DNA of 64,000 nucleotides. Source: Pseudomonas sp. PDNC002. Its GTDB lineage: Bacteria > Pseudomonadota > Gammaproteobacteria > Pseudomonadales > Pseudomonadaceae. The position numbers and the translations under genes were made by a program. The notes under the pieces were generated by a model. The model saw nothing but the letters and a program-made list of their open reading frames with translations, had not been told where the DNA came from and did not search any database. The stretch covers positions 4,219,502 to 4,283,501 of the forward strand of contig NZ_CP070356.1 of assembly GCF_016919445.1 (NCBI RefSeq), written 5' to 3'. The stretch's first letter is position 1; each line of letters opens with the position of its first letter. This document shows positions 45,119 to 54,734 of the stretch, in pieces.

Positions 45119-46018
45119 TTAGCCGGCGTGCTGAACAAAGTGCTCGATCAACCACCGCGCAGCAGGGCCGGGTGGAGTGTCCGTACGATAGATGGCGTCG
45201 AAATGGTAGATGCCACGTTCGCAGTCAGGCAGTCCCAGTCGCACCAGGCGGCCGGACGCCAGGTCATCCCGCACCATCGGCAACGGCATGTTGCCCCAGC
45301 CGACACCTTCCCTGAGCAGCATGTGCTTCGCGCCCAGGTCCGCGAGGCGCCAGGTTCGCGTGCCGATCACGGCAAAGTCCTTGCCATCGGTCAGCGGTGA
45401 TCGATCCGACAGCACCAGTTGAACATGCTCGCGCCCGGCGCCCGGAGCGTTCTTGGCGGTCATTGCCAGTGGGTGGCTGGGTGCGGCGACGGGTACCAGT
45501 TCGACACTTCCGATGGCGATTCGCTCGATGCCATCGATATTGCCTTCCAGCGGGCCGCTCACCCCGACACTGGCTCCACGATTGAGCACGAGCTGCGTGA
45601 CGGCACCCAGAGCCTCCATATGCAGGTGCAGAGAGACCGTCGGAAAGTGCTCTTGAAATGACTTCAGGGCATACACCACGCGCTCGGCTGGGAGCATTAC
45701 GTCGAGCACCAGGTGAAGCTCCGCCTCCAGCCCATGCAACAAACCCTTCACCTTGGCGCGCAGGCCGCTGACGCCGTTGGCGATGGTGCGTGCCTCGGCG
45801 AGTACGGTGCGCCCGGCTTCGGTCAACTGCGGTTTGCGGGTGGTCTGCCGGTCAAACAACTGAACCCCGAGCTGCATTTCAAGGTTGGCTATCGAATAGC
45901 TGATGACCGATGTAGCCCGGCTCAGCTTGCGTGCCGCTGCGGCAAAACTGCCCACCTCGACCACGGTGAGAAACACCCTCAGTTGATCGAGGGTCGGGGT
46001 GCCTGGGTCGGAGATCAT
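45119..46018 (-). CDS. LysR-family transcriptional regulator
   Basis: 299 residues. HTH in TLDQLRVFLTVVEVGSFAAAARKLSRATSVISYSIANLEMQLGVQLFDR. Divergent from the DoxX gene with a 179-bp gap, and upstream of the two NTF2-like genes in the same direction; it could control either. Effector unknown. Confidence 0.9.
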   Translation of the reverse strand: MISDPGTPTLDQLRVFLTVVEVGSFAAAARKLSRATSVISYSIANLEMQLGVQLFDRQTTRKPQLTEAGRTVLAEARTIANGVSGLRAKVKGLLHGLEAELHLVLDVMLPAERVVYALKSFQEHFPTVSLHLHMEALGAVTQLVLNRGASVGVSGPLEGNIDGIERIAIGSVELVPVAAPSHPLAMTAKNAPGAGREHVQLVLSDRSPLTDGKDFAVIGTRTWRLADLGAKHMLLREGVGWGNMPLPMVRDDLASGRLVRLGLPDCERGIYHFDAIYRTDTPPGPAARWLIEHFVQHAG

Positions 46019-46197
46019 GGGGTGTCCTCGGGCAGTGGTTAAGCCGTTTCGTGATCGGTTGGGTACAGGAGCATTTCCAAATTCTAGAACGTAATCGTCG
46101 AAATTAGCCGGCTATTCAGATGCTAGGGCTAGTGCCAGACTTTTTCTCAATGCGGCGCGCCATGGTGGATGCGCCCATCTCTCTGGTGGAAAACCCC

Positions 46198-46638
46198 ATG
46201 TCCCATTCTGCTGCAACTACTTCCCAAGACACCCCTGAACTGTCCCGTGCCGCTGTGACCACAGCGACTGCGGCGTTCGTCGGCCGCGTGCTGCTCAGCG
46301 CCATCTTCATCCTTTCCGGCCTGTCCAAACTGGGCGCCCCGGCGATGATGATCGGCTACATCGGCTCGGTGGGCTTACCGTTCCCGCAACTGGCACTGAT
46401 TGTCGCCATCGCCGTCGAGATCGTTGGTGGGATCGCCTTGATCGCGGGTTACCGCACACGCACCGTTGCGTGGGTGCTGGCTGCTTTCAGCGTGATCACT
46501 GCGTTGGCTTTCCATAACAGCCTGGGCGATCAGAATCAGTTCATTCATTTCTTCAAGAACCTCGCCATGGCGGGTGGCCTGCTCCAGGTCGCTGCGTTTG
46601 GTGCAGGTCGCTTCAGCCTCGACGCCCGTCGTCGTTGA
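46198..46638 (+). CDS. DoxX-family membrane protein
   Basis: 146 residues from MSHSAATTSQDTPE; the frame opens at 46120. Four hydrophobic segments; FVGRVLLSAIFILSGLSKLGAPAMMIGYIGSVGLPFPQLALIVAIAVEIVGGIALIAGYRT is diagnostic of the DoxX family, and the end has the HFFKNLAMAGGLL motif. Function in Pseudomonas unclear; often linked to redox homeostasis. 75 bp before the oxidoreductase gene. Confidence 0.9.
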   Translation: MSHSAATTSQDTPELSRAAVTTATAAFVGRVLLSAIFILSGLSKLGAPAMMIGYIGSVGLPFPQLALIVAIAVEIVGGIALIAGYRTRTVAWVLAAFSVITALAFHNSLGDQNQFIHFFKNLAMAGGLLQVAAFGAGRFSLDARRR

Positions 46639-46713
46639 GTGCATCGCGCCGTACCAGCTGAGGCTTGCGGCGCCGATGTGATTCCTTTCTTTGCCACTTT
46701 TTCAGGAACACCG

Positions 46714-47637
46714 ATGAAGGCCATACGAGTGCAGGAATACGGCAGCCCGGCGGGGCTGCAGCTGGAGGAAGTTACCGACCCGGTCGCCGGGAAGGGTGAG
46801 GTGCTGATCGACGTAGAGGGTGCTGCGGTCAACCCGATCGACTGGAAAATACTCTCCGGCTCGAAGAGGGAGGTGATTCCGCTGGCGTTGCCGTACACCC
46901 CTGGCGTCGAGGTTGCCGGCACCGTTGCCGCCATCGGTCCGGATGTAACGGGCTTCGCGATTGGAGATGCAGTCTTCGGTTTCATCGGCATTGCGGGTGG
47001 GTACGCCACCAAAGCCGTTGTGCCGGCTGAGCGATTGGCACTGGTTCCGCGCAGTTTGTCCAACGTGCAGGCAAGCGGAGTGGCGGCTGCGGCGCTTACG
47101 GCTTGGCAAGCGTTGCATGAGCACGCAGGCATAAAGCCGGGGCAGACCGTCCTGATTCATGGCGCCGCGGGTGGTGTCGGGAGCATGGCCGTTCAGCTGG
47201 CGCGACACGCTGGTGCAACGGTTATCGCGACGGCCTCTACCAGCAAGCACGCCTACCTGGAGGAACTCGGTGCGCACCAATTGATCGACTACCGCCTCCA
47301 GCCATTCGAAAAAGTTGTGGCAGATGTAGACGTGGTGCTGGATCTCATTGGTGGCGAGACTCAAGCACGCTCCTGGCAGGTCTTGAAGCCCGGCGGGGTG
47401 TTGGTGTCTCCGGTCAGCGCTCCCAACCCGGAGTTGGCCAGAGTTCACGCGGTGCAAGCAAAGCACTTTGCCACGCGGCCGGATGGCTTGCAGTTGAGCG
47501 CCATCGCTGAGCTGTTCAATGCCGGACACCTGCAGGTCGAGGTCGAAACATTCGCTCTCTCGCAGGCTCAGCATGCCGTGGAAAAGAGCATGGCTGGCCA
47601 CGCACGCGGAAAGATCGTGCTCGATACCCGGCGCTGA
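46714..47637 (+). CDS. NADP-dependent quinone-type oxidoreductase (MDR family, zinc-free)
   Basis: 307 residues from MKAIRVQEYGSPAGLQ. Medium-chain dehydrogenase fold: GroES-like part with PYTPGVEVAGTVAAIG, then Rossmann motif HGAAGGVGSMAVQLARHAGATVIATAS. No zinc-binding cysteine/histidine set, so it is a QOR-like reductase of enones or quinones. Probably cotranscribed with doxX and governed by the divergent LysR. Confidence 0.9.
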   Translation: MKAIRVQEYGSPAGLQLEEVTDPVAGKGEVLIDVEGAAVNPIDWKILSGSKREVIPLALPYTPGVEVAGTVAAIGPDVTGFAIGDAVFGFIGIAGGYATKAVVPAERLALVPRSLSNVQASGVAAAALTAWQALHEHAGIKPGQTVLIHGAAGGVGSMAVQLARHAGATVIATASTSKHAYLEELGAHQLIDYRLQPFEKVVADVDVVLDLIGGETQARSWQVLKPGGVLVSPVSAPNPELARVHAVQAKHFATRPDGLQLSAIAELFNAGHLQVEVETFALSQAQHAVEKSMAGHARGKIVLDTRR

Positions 47638-47700
47638 ACAGAGAGACTGTCGTAAGCACTTGCTGCATTGCGACACTGCGCGCCATCGGCGAACGCCGGC

Positions 47701-47889
47701 ATGCTGGTGGGTATAGGCATAACGGCTTGGGCTTTGAAGCACCGGCTGACAGCTACATTGCCATGGATTGTTGCAAGTATCGGGTTCGTCGGCGCTGCGC
47801 TCAGCGTGCTGCCCTATCTGCTGCTGGCGCTGGTGTTCGTTTCGCTGGGCCCGCTGCTGTACATCGTGGTCAAGGGCATCAAGCAGTGA
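47701..47889 (+). CDS. Small predicted membrane protein or remnant
   Basis: 62 residues, MLVGIGITAWALKHRL then two hydrophobic segments, ending LLYIVVKGIKQ. No clear ribosome site; an in-frame stop at 47653 limits it. It may be a real two-helix protein or the tail of a decayed gene. Confidence 0.35.
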   Translation: MLVGIGITAWALKHRLTATLPWIVASIGFVGAALSVLPYLLLALVFVSLGPLLYIVVKGIKQ

Positions 47890-47935
47890 AGGTCCGCCTC
47901 CGAGAGCTAGTATGGCAGGTCGCGAGTGTAGGGCA

Positions 47936-48360
47936 GGGGGCGGACTTGGCCCCGAGTCACCCTTGATGACTGCGTCATCAAGGGTGGAGAACAGTACCTC
48001 GCCATCGGCCGTTGCATGCATGGGCAGCGAGTAGCTCATGGGAATCACTTCAGCTGCGCGACGGCGCTCCAGGCTGTCGCGGACACTGGCTGAACGCGGA
48101 GAGGTTCGCGAGCACTTGCTGTTGGGCAGTCGATTCGGCAAATAGCACAACGCCTGGAGCGTGCTCCATCCAGCATCAGTCGCGATCAGCCGTAACGGTG
48201 GTCGTTCTTCTTGCCGCGCCAACCAGGATGGACTGGCGTCATGAGGAAAGGGCTCGGTGTCCCAAGCGTTGCAAGCCTGCCCAGTCCCAAAGTTGGAGCA
48301 GCCTGTTGCGGAGATGCTTCAGGTCCAGTGGGCGCCCGAGCAGGATTTCGTTATCCGGGT
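47936..48360 (-). pseudogene. Decayed coding sequence at island boundary
   Basis: Minus-strand fragments look coding but are broken. One piece (48239-48360) reads YPDNEILLGRPLDLKHLRNRL then ends at TGA after SS; it has no start and is cut by TAG just at the AT-rich boundary. A second piece (about 47940-48222) includes SYSLPMHATADGEVLFSTLD but alternates frames. The parent family is not recognised. It may be the 3' end of a gene interrupted by the insertion that follows. Confidence 0.35.
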
Positions 48361-48642
48361 ACTACAAAGAAAAGAGCCAGTAGCCTGAAGTAAAAGTATA
48401 AAGTTCTAAATTAAAAAATAATCTTACAAAGCAGTGGGCTGGCATACTTTGTGAGAATAATTCTAGTTTATTTTAGCGATGTTTGCAAAGAATTTTCTAT
48501 CAAGGGTGTGCACGCTTCATTAAGGGAACTAAATATCATAAATGGAAGTGCTATAAGTTAGTGTTATTAGCATTACTCGGTTCTTTACTTAATATTCTTA
48601 AGGTTCTAGTGTGTGATAAATGCTTGATAGCACCGGCGCTTT
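48361..48642. other. AT-rich segment before tnsA; likely transposon left-end region
   Basis: Sharp fall in GC relative to the preceding DNA. Contains ACAAAG-type words in direct orientation (48364, 48426; GCAAAG at 48484) and one inverted (CTTTGT near 48447), and AAAGT repeats, reminiscent of multiple TnsB sites at Tn7 ends. The exact terminus and target duplication could not be fixed by eye. Confidence 0.35.
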
Positions 48643-49323
48643 ATGGCGCAGGACGCATTTATGGCCGGCCACAGCAGAACGTCCGCATTCACTAATCGTG
48701 CCAAAACCTTCGGGAATATGTGGAGGGTGTATAGCGCAAAGTGTGATAAGAGCTTTGTTTTGCCTAGTGATCGGGAACTGGCTCACTGGATTCTTCACCT
48801 TGAGTACAATCCCAATGTCTTGTCCTTTGATCTAAATCCGACTGCTCGCTCATTGGGTGATCAGCTGCACTCAAAGCAAACCATATTCGACGCAGAAGTA
48901 GTGCTTAAGCATGGTCCATTAGAGTTCCATGAAGTTAAAATGGGCAATTTTGATAAGCAAGCACTTTCGAATGAGCAGATAGACCTGCAGCGCGCTATTG
49001 CCGAACGGTGCAATGCTAGGTATTTGATATTTAATGACTCTGACTTGTTTCCGAACAAAATCAGAATTATGCCTCTTCTTAGGGTCGCGGCATGTTTGTC
49101 CGCGGGGCGTGACTGCTATGTGCCTTCGACCTTTCTTATGGATGCCCAAAGCTATTTGTATAGCCGAAAAGCTGGGAGGCTGAATGATTTTCTCTTGGAG
49201 TTTGGTAATTATGATATTGATTTGATTTTGTATGTCTTCTGCAAGGAATACTTGGAGGGAGTTGTTGATGTTGAATTTGAAAGATCATTCTTCTCTAAAA
49301 GCACGAGATGGGTGTTGCTATGA
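48643..49323 (+). CDS. tnsA: TnsA-like transposon endonuclease
   Basis: 226 residues (a second ATG at 48661 is possible). Restriction-enzyme-like catalytic residues of TnsA: Glu45 in SDRELAHW, Asp83 in IFDAEV, and E97-V-K99 in FHEVKM, spaced as in Tn7 TnsA. It cuts the 5' ends of the element, which allows cut-and-paste movement rather than cointegrate formation. Shorter than Tn7 TnsA (273). First gene of a four-gene operon; its stop overlaps the next start. Low-GC codon use contrasts with the chromosome to the left. Confidence 0.85.
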   Translation: MAQDAFMAGHSRTSAFTNRAKTFGNMWRVYSAKCDKSFVLPSDRELAHWILHLEYNPNVLSFDLNPTARSLGDQLHSKQTIFDAEVVLKHGPLEFHEVKMGNFDKQALSNEQIDLQRAIAERCNARYLIFNDSDLFPNKIRIMPLLRVAACLSAGRDCYVPSTFLMDAQSYLYSRKAGRLNDFLLEFGNYDIDLILYVFCKEYLEGVVDVEFERSFFSKSTRWVLL

Positions 49324-51263
49324 AGAAATGTATTTCATTGAAGGAGTTGGAGCGGGTCGGTTACGGTAAGATTGAGGTTTCTTGCTTGCCAGTAGCAGAT
49401 CAGCAGTTATTTTTGCGCAGGAGAAAAGCCGTTGAGTTGCGACTAGATGGCGTTGATCTGGCGAGAATATTTGAGCTAACTGGAATTCCAGGCTCTGAAG
49501 TTTGTCGGTTCATGGATAGGTTTTGTTCCATGGACTCCCGCGGCGGCTATCAGGGTGAAAATGGCCTTGTGCCTAATAGGCACATAAAGAAGTATTCAAG
49601 GAGTGACTTTGAGTTTAGTAAAAGAACGGAGCAGCGGGGAGGGCTTAGCGGAATAATGGATCTAACGCTACGGAGTCATCCGGGACTTCTGGGTGAATTT
49701 GCAGCAATTGTTTTGCAGGAGAATACTGATGCTTTTCGCGGCCTAAAATACAAGAAGGCATTCTATTATGCTGAGTTTATTCGCCTGCTAAGAGACGCGG
49801 GCGTCAAAGACACTGAATGGCCTTTTTGCTTGCCTTCCGGTGGGAAGCGTAGCGTTTTGCATTTGGTGGACTCTATCTTAGCAGGAGATTTCGAATCTGC
49901 CGTGACCGCAATGGCTGACGTGGGTGGGCGTGCACACATACAGGTAGGGACGGGTGACAAACGGTTAATTGAGGCGATCACCCCATATGACGTGGTTCAG
50001 CTAGATGCTTATTATGTTGATGGGCATTTCACAATTCTCATCGAGCCCACACCTGGCATTGTGGTTCGGCGGCTGATTAGCAGATTCTGGATGATTGCTG
50101 CTGTTGAGAGTTGCAGCGAGTGCGTACTGGCAAAACGGTTGGTATTTAGGAGCGAAGTGAGTGCCCAGGATGCGGTAGATGTCTTGGCTGATGCGATTAT
50201 TGGTGACTGGCAGCCCATTGAAAATCTTACTGTCCCAGGTCTTAAGTATGCAAAGGGCGCTGGAATGCCGTGCTATGTGATTCCAAATACCAAGAAGGCT
50301 CTATGGGGCAGTCTGTACCTGGATAACGCCATGCAGCACCATGCCAACATAATCTCCCAGCAGGTTAGGCGAATGCATGGTTTTTCCCTGAACTTCGGTC
50401 AATTGAGGAGGCCAGAGCGCCGGTCCGAAATTGAAGGGCTCTTCAAGCAATTCTGTTCACGTTTTATTCATTTGCTACCTTCTTCCACTGGAAGCCACCC
50501 CCACGCCGGCCGTTCGGATAACTCTGAACTTAACGCTTTGAGATTTGAGATTGACATAAACGAGGCCGAGCAAGTTCTCGATGTGTTTGTTGCTCAATAT
50601 AATGCAACGCCACGTAGTGGGCATACTTTTTCATTAAGCCCACTGGAAATGCTAGCGCAGCATTTTAATAATGATGATTTGCTATTTCCATGCCTTATGA
50701 ATCAAGCGGTGACAGCTGTCGCTCTTGGGAGTAAGACGCAGTCCTGCGTAATAAGGGGTGATCTCCGCTCTGGAAGGAGGCCGTACATACAGTTGGACAG
50801 AGCGAGATATACCAGCCCTCAGCTCTCTTCGCGCCCTGACTTAATTGGAATCAAGGTTACTGTCATCATTAATCCAAAGGACTATAGGTCCGTGGATGTC
50901 TATCTGTCGGATGGCAGGTACTTTGGTGTGCTTAATGTTCTGGGCGTGTGGGGGCATACCAGGCACAGTGTCACGACTCGAAAATTAATCAATAACGCGT
51001 TGGATAAGCAGGCACTTACCTGTGCACAAGAAGATGATATTGTACTTCTGTATCGAAACTATTTGCTCAAGAAAAAAACAAAAGAAGCAAATCTTGAGTT
51101 GTGGCGGTTAGAGGGAGAGATTGCAGTTTCTTCTACCGCTCATGGAGTGGTCGATAAATCAACGGCGGAGCCGGCGAGGTCGAATGTTCCGAAACGCATG
51201 TTGTTTTCACATGACATGATGCTGACAGTTGGTCAGTTAGTGGAAATCACGAAGAAAGATTAG
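49320..51263 (+). CDS. tnsB: TnsB-like DDE transposase
   Basis: 647 residues from the ATG overlapping the tnsA stop (ATGA). Mu/TnsB integrase-core with Asp229 (VQLDAYYVDG), Asp335 (LYLDNAMQH) and Glu370 (RRSEIEGLF); the D-to-E spacing of 35 equals that of Tn7 TnsB. The N-terminal about 150 residues contain HTH-like end-binding regions. It joins the 3' ends. A Mu-type beta-barrel C-terminal part follows (about 430-560). Confidence 0.92.
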   Translation: MKKCISLKELERVGYGKIEVSCLPVADQQLFLRRRKAVELRLDGVDLARIFELTGIPGSEVCRFMDRFCSMDSRGGYQGENGLVPNRHIKKYSRSDFEFSKRTEQRGGLSGIMDLTLRSHPGLLGEFAAIVLQENTDAFRGLKYKKAFYYAEFIRLLRDAGVKDTEWPFCLPSGGKRSVLHLVDSILAGDFESAVTAMADVGGRAHIQVGTGDKRLIEAITPYDVVQLDAYYVDGHFTILIEPTPGIVVRRLISRFWMIAAVESCSECVLAKRLVFRSEVSAQDAVDVLADAIIGDWQPIENLTVPGLKYAKGAGMPCYVIPNTKKALWGSLYLDNAMQHHANIISQQVRRMHGFSLNFGQLRRPERRSEIEGLFKQFCSRFIHLLPSSTGSHPHAGRSDNSELNALRFEIDINEAEQVLDVFVAQYNATPRSGHTFSLSPLEMLAQHFNNDDLLFPCLMNQAVTAVALGSKTQSCVIRGDLRSGRRPYIQLDRARYTSPQLSSRPDLIGIKVTVIINPKDYRSVDVYLSDGRYFGVLNVLGVWGHTRHSVTTRKLINNALDKQALTCAQEDDIVLLYRNYLLKKKTKEANLELWRLEGEIAVSSTAHGVVDKSTAEPARSNVPKRMLFSHDMMLTVGQLVEITKKD

Positions 51264-51267
51264 GAGA

Positions 51268-52221
51268 ATGGTCATGTATGATCCTGATCATCCAGTAATT
51301 ACCACGGAATTTCTAATCGCCACACCTGAAATAAAACGCGTGTGCGAGATTGCTCTCGATCGTATTTTTATGCGGCGCACAGGGGTCATATTCTATGGTC
51401 CTTCTCGCCTCGGAAAATCCAGGTGCTTCGAGGTTCTCAATGATAGCCTGTCGCGGTACGTTCCTCGTGCCTATGTCATTCGCGTGGTGCCTGTAGATCG
51501 CGAGGGGCAGCGTTGCACTCAAATTATCATGCAGCTGGCGGATTCCTTAGGGTATGGCGATGTCAGGAAGTCTCGCGATACTCGCTACATTGTTCTCAAA
51601 TATTTAGTAAATACTATTTATTTGAGAATCAAGGAGTTGGGCTGTAATCAGTGCGTTTGCTTGCTAGATGAGTTTCAGCGGCTCCGCAGTGATGATCTTT
51701 ATCAGTTGGTTGACCTGTATAATTTATTGGAAATGCGCGGCGTCAAGCTGACTGTGGTCTCTTTTGCTATGCCTGAGGTGATCCCAATGCGCGGCATGCT
51801 GATCAATACTGAACAGCGACAGATTACTGCCAGGTTGATGAGTGAGCTTATCGAATTCAAGGGCTGCCGGGATGTCACGGATATTGAGGCCATCCTAAAC
51901 GGGTACGATGTGTTTACCGAATACCCCAAGGGCTCGGGTATTTCATTCACTAAGGCCTTCCTCCCGGAAGCATTTGGCGGTGGGTTCAGGCTGCTGACCT
52001 ACGCGCCCCATCTCTGGCAGGCGATGAATTCGTACGCTAGTGGCCCTTACGTGAACAACCTGCCCATGCAGCACATACTGGAGGCACTCACCAATATTCT
52101 TCGGTGGCATTCAAAAGATGACAGTCGAGATTTGAAGTTGAGCGAGGATGATTTCTATGAGGCTGTTCGGTCTGGCAATTTCGAAGAGTTCTGCAAAGTA
52201 GAGGTTCTTCCAAAGAAATGA
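51268..52221 (+). CDS. tnsC: TnsC-like AAA+ ATPase
   Basis: 317 residues after AGGAGA. Walker A GPSRLGKS at 44-51; Walker B VCLLDEFQRL with Asp134-Glu135; sensor region LTVVSFAMPE. The target-selection regulator that links the transposase to the TniQ targeting protein. Shorter than Tn7 TnsC (555), nearer to TniB/CAST-type TnsC. Its stop overlaps the tniQ start (ATGA). Confidence 0.9.
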   Translation: MVMYDPDHPVITTEFLIATPEIKRVCEIALDRIFMRRTGVIFYGPSRLGKSRCFEVLNDSLSRYVPRAYVIRVVPVDREGQRCTQIIMQLADSLGYGDVRKSRDTRYIVLKYLVNTIYLRIKELGCNQCVCLLDEFQRLRSDDLYQLVDLYNLLEMRGVKLTVVSFAMPEVIPMRGMLINTEQRQITARLMSELIEFKGCRDVTDIEAILNGYDVFTEYPKGSGISFTKAFLPEAFGGGFRLLTYAPHLWQAMNSYASGPYVNNLPMQHILEALTNILRWHSKDDSRDLKLSEDDFYEAVRSGNFEEFCKVEVLPKK

Positions 52222-53567
52222 CCAAATTCCCATTTTTTGCCTCCGGGGCTTTTCCGTTCGAGTCGGCGTGGGGAATTCTCATGAATTTTGCCATTTTCAA
52301 CGGCTGCTCAGTAAAAATGGCCATGAGTGGAGTCGGTCTTGATGACGCGCGCTTGAATTTCTATTGCTATGAAAAGTCCGGAGGTAGCGGGCGCCTCCCG
52401 GGTAGCGTCGTGTGCCGTAGTTCGGATCACTATCCGTCCTCATATGGCCTTGATCGGTTCGAGCACAAGTTCTGCCCGGAATGCGCGCAAATGGGCTATC
52501 ACTCGGTTTTCTTTTTCTTCCCCAGTGTGGGGACGTGTTTGGTGCATGCGCGCCCGTTAGTGAAGTGTTGCGAAAGTTGCGCGCGCATTTTTCTCGATGC
52601 TAACACTTCGTTGGAAGACGGCTATGTGTGTGACGCCTGCGGCTTCTCATTCCCCAGCGCGTTTCTGCAGCTGCCTTTTAGGAAGGATCCCCAGGTGAAG
52701 ATGCACTTGGCCAAGGCAGGACTTGGCCAGAAAAAGTGGTTCCGTGCATTGTCTGATTGCAGCGAAGCCGGAAATCGCTTGTGCGCGCGGATGCTGGAAG
52801 CAATCTCTGCTGACTTCGATGAGGATCTTAGCTCGGCAGCGATACAGATAGCCGGCGTTAAGAATCCGTTTCACGCGGGGGCGGCCCCGAGAAGTGCTGA
52901 CGTGGAGGTGCTTCACTGGACCAGTGCTGCGGCGGTCGTTAGTCAGCTCTCACGAAGCGGTTTGGATGACCTCAATGACACGTTGGAGAAAGCTTGCGGA
53001 ATAATTGAGCGGCGCTATCTGTCTGGGCATGCAGAGTGTTTGGCACAGGTTCAACGTCTAATGGCCTATGCCGCAGAAGAGCGCTATGTCTACCCGGTTT
53101 GCCTGCCAGCCCTCGCATATGCGCTTTTTAGGGTGCGTCTTGGCTATAAGGGCGGATGGGATGGCAGTTGTGATGACCTGAAGATGGCGGGTTTCGATTA
53201 CGTCAAAAGCTGTGCGCGAGGCCGTTTATGGATCACGGGGGTAAGTGAGGAGTTTTTTATCGGCTTTTATTTGAAAATATTAGGCTCAATCAAGCGCATT
53301 CTCGACGGCCCAGAGAGTCAGTATCTCGCACTGGGGGCGGCAGGCGGTTTATTCGATGAGATGATGGATGGCTACTCGACCAAGACGTCCAGTGGTACAG
53401 CATTCGCGCGGGTTTTCTATCCGGAGGAGCTGGAGTGTCGAGCACGGCAACTCTATGTCAATGCGTTCGAGGCAGAACGGCTTCTGGTCAAGGCTCCGGG
53501 AAGCCGGGTCTATCTGCTCCTCAATACAACTTATAGCGAGCGGAGCATCGGGAGGCTGGACATTTAG
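52218..53567 (+). CDS. tniQ: TniQ/TnsD-family target-selection protein
   Basis: 449 residues. TniQ N-domain with zinc-binding clusters: C86-x2-C89 (FCPEC), C107/H110, C118-x2-C121, C138-x2-C141. Length is similar to TniQ of Tn5053 and smaller than TnsD (508), which recognises attTn7. It probably directs insertion to a preferred site or target class. No tnsE, cas or crRNA gene accompanies it. Confidence 0.88.
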   Translation: MTKFPFFASGAFPFESAWGILMNFAIFNGCSVKMAMSGVGLDDARLNFYCYEKSGGSGRLPGSVVCRSSDHYPSSYGLDRFEHKFCPECAQMGYHSVFFFFPSVGTCLVHARPLVKCCESCARIFLDANTSLEDGYVCDACGFSFPSAFLQLPFRKDPQVKMHLAKAGLGQKKWFRALSDCSEAGNRLCARMLEAISADFDEDLSSAAIQIAGVKNPFHAGAAPRSADVEVLHWTSAAAVVSQLSRSGLDDLNDTLEKACGIIERRYLSGHAECLAQVQRLMAYAAEERYVYPVCLPALAYALFRVRLGYKGGWDGSCDDLKMAGFDYVKSCARGRLWITGVSEEFFIGFYLKILGSIKRILDGPESQYLALGAAGGLFDEMMDGYSTKTSSGTAFARVFYPEELECRARQLYVNAFEAERLLVKAPGSRVYLLLNTTYSERSIGRLDI

Positions 53568-53627
53568 CCATGCGATGAAATTTCGCGGGAGGCTAGTTTT
53601 CAGCTTCCCCTGCCACTGGTTTGACGG

Positions 53628-54707
53628 TCAGTAGCCCAGGAGTTTACTCGCTTGGCTGCTTAGGAGATTGCCGGTTTGGAAGTACCCCATCACTGTGGGG
53701 ATGGAGCGATGTTCCGTCATGGCCATGACCTCGCCGAGAGGCACTCCTTGACGTCCAGCCTCACTGACAAAGCCGGAGCGCAAACTATGGCCGGCCCAAT
53801 CTCCAGGTAGGCCGGCCAGCACAGCGCGACGTTTCACAATGCGCGCCACCTGGTCACCAGACAATCCGTCAGTACCGATGCGCCCACCTTTGTACACCCG
53901 GCGGAAGAGCGGCCCGGTGTCAGCCGGTGCCGCTGCCAGCCACTCACTCAATGCCTGCACTGCCGGTCCCCTTAGCGGCAGCTCGCGGCGCACACCCTCC
54001 ATCGCGGTCTTGGTCGCGCCGAGGGTGTACAGCCAAGTGTCTGCGTCCAGCGGACGCACATCACTGATCTGCAACCCCACCACTTCCGAGCGCCGCCGGC
54101 CGCCGCCGCTCCAGGCCAGAAGAAGAAGAGCGCGATCGCGTAGTCCGCGCACGCCGTCGGTGCAAGTGGCGAGCATCGCTTCCAATGGTTCGCGCACCGC
54201 CGCGGTCTTCTTGCGCACGCTGATGCCCTGGCGGGACTGTGCCTTGCGCGCCTCGCGCAGCAAGGTTCTCACCGCGGCGCTGTCGGTCGGGCTCGGCCAG
54301 TTCTTCAGTCCATGCCATTTGGCCAACACTGCCAGGCGATGGCGCACGGTGTTGTAGCTCAACGGTCCGGGCTTGGCCTTGACACCGCCCTCCACCAGAG
54401 CAGCGTCCAGTGCCGGTGGCAGTAGCTGCTGCCAGCCGCCCTCCACCGGTCGGGCCAGATGATCGACGATGAACTGTACCGCTACCGCTTCCGGCAGGGC
54501 ACCGTCGTCCAGGTGTCGGCGATAGCGCAACTGCAGCCAACCGGCCCAGTAGGCGAGGGCGCTGCGGTAGCTGCGGAGGGTGTTGGCGGCGGTACCCGCG
54601 GCGACGAATGCAGCGGCCGCGGCATGGGCCTCGGCATCGAGGCGATCAACGGAAAGCCGAGCCACGTCGCTGCTGAGCGGGATAAGCGTATTATTCATTA
54701 CGTTCAA
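53628..54707 (-). CDS. tnpS: TnpS-like tyrosine recombinase (cointegrate resolvase)
   Basis: 359 residues. N-terminal SAM-like core-binding domain (NTLRSYRSALAYWAGW), catalytic residues Arg206 (GRRRSEV), Lys near 233, His307-x2-Arg310 (GHSLRSGF), His333 (MTEHRS) and Tyr342 (VMGYFQTG). Divergent from a coiled-coil KfrA-like gene with an inverted-repeat core between: the arrangement of tnpS-res-tnpT in Tn4651/Tn5041-type Tn3-family transposons. GC-rich codon use unlike the tns genes next to it; convergent with tniQ. No Tn3-type transposase gene is in the window. Confidence 0.85.
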   Translation of the reverse strand: MNVMNNTLIPLSSDVARLSVDRLDAEAHAAAAAFVAAGTAANTLRSYRSALAYWAGWLQLRYRRHLDDGALPEAVAVQFIVDHLARPVEGGWQQLLPPALDAALVEGGVKAKPGPLSYNTVRHRLAVLAKWHGLKNWPSPTDSAAVRTLLREARKAQSRQGISVRKKTAAVREPLEAMLATCTDGVRGLRDRALLLLAWSGGGRRRSEVVGLQISDVRPLDADTWLYTLGATKTAMEGVRRELPLRGPAVQALSEWLAAAPADTGPLFRRVYKGGRIGTDGLSGDQVARIVKRRAVLAGLPGDWAGHSLRSGFVSEAGRQGVPLGEVMAMTEHRSIPTVMGYFQTGNLLSSQASKLLGY

Positions 54708-54734
54708 CGTATTAAAAAATAGATTTCTATTGAG

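Noticed and set aside
46702..48222. 506-codon minus-strand frame across the oxidoreductase and remnant region
   Set aside because: Most is antisense to the MDR oxidoreductase; only the last part may be real decayed coding sequence, listed separately.
48483..48695. 70-codon frame overlapping the tnsA start
   Set aside because: Conflicts with tnsA, whose catalytic residues are clear, and begins with a non-ATG codon.
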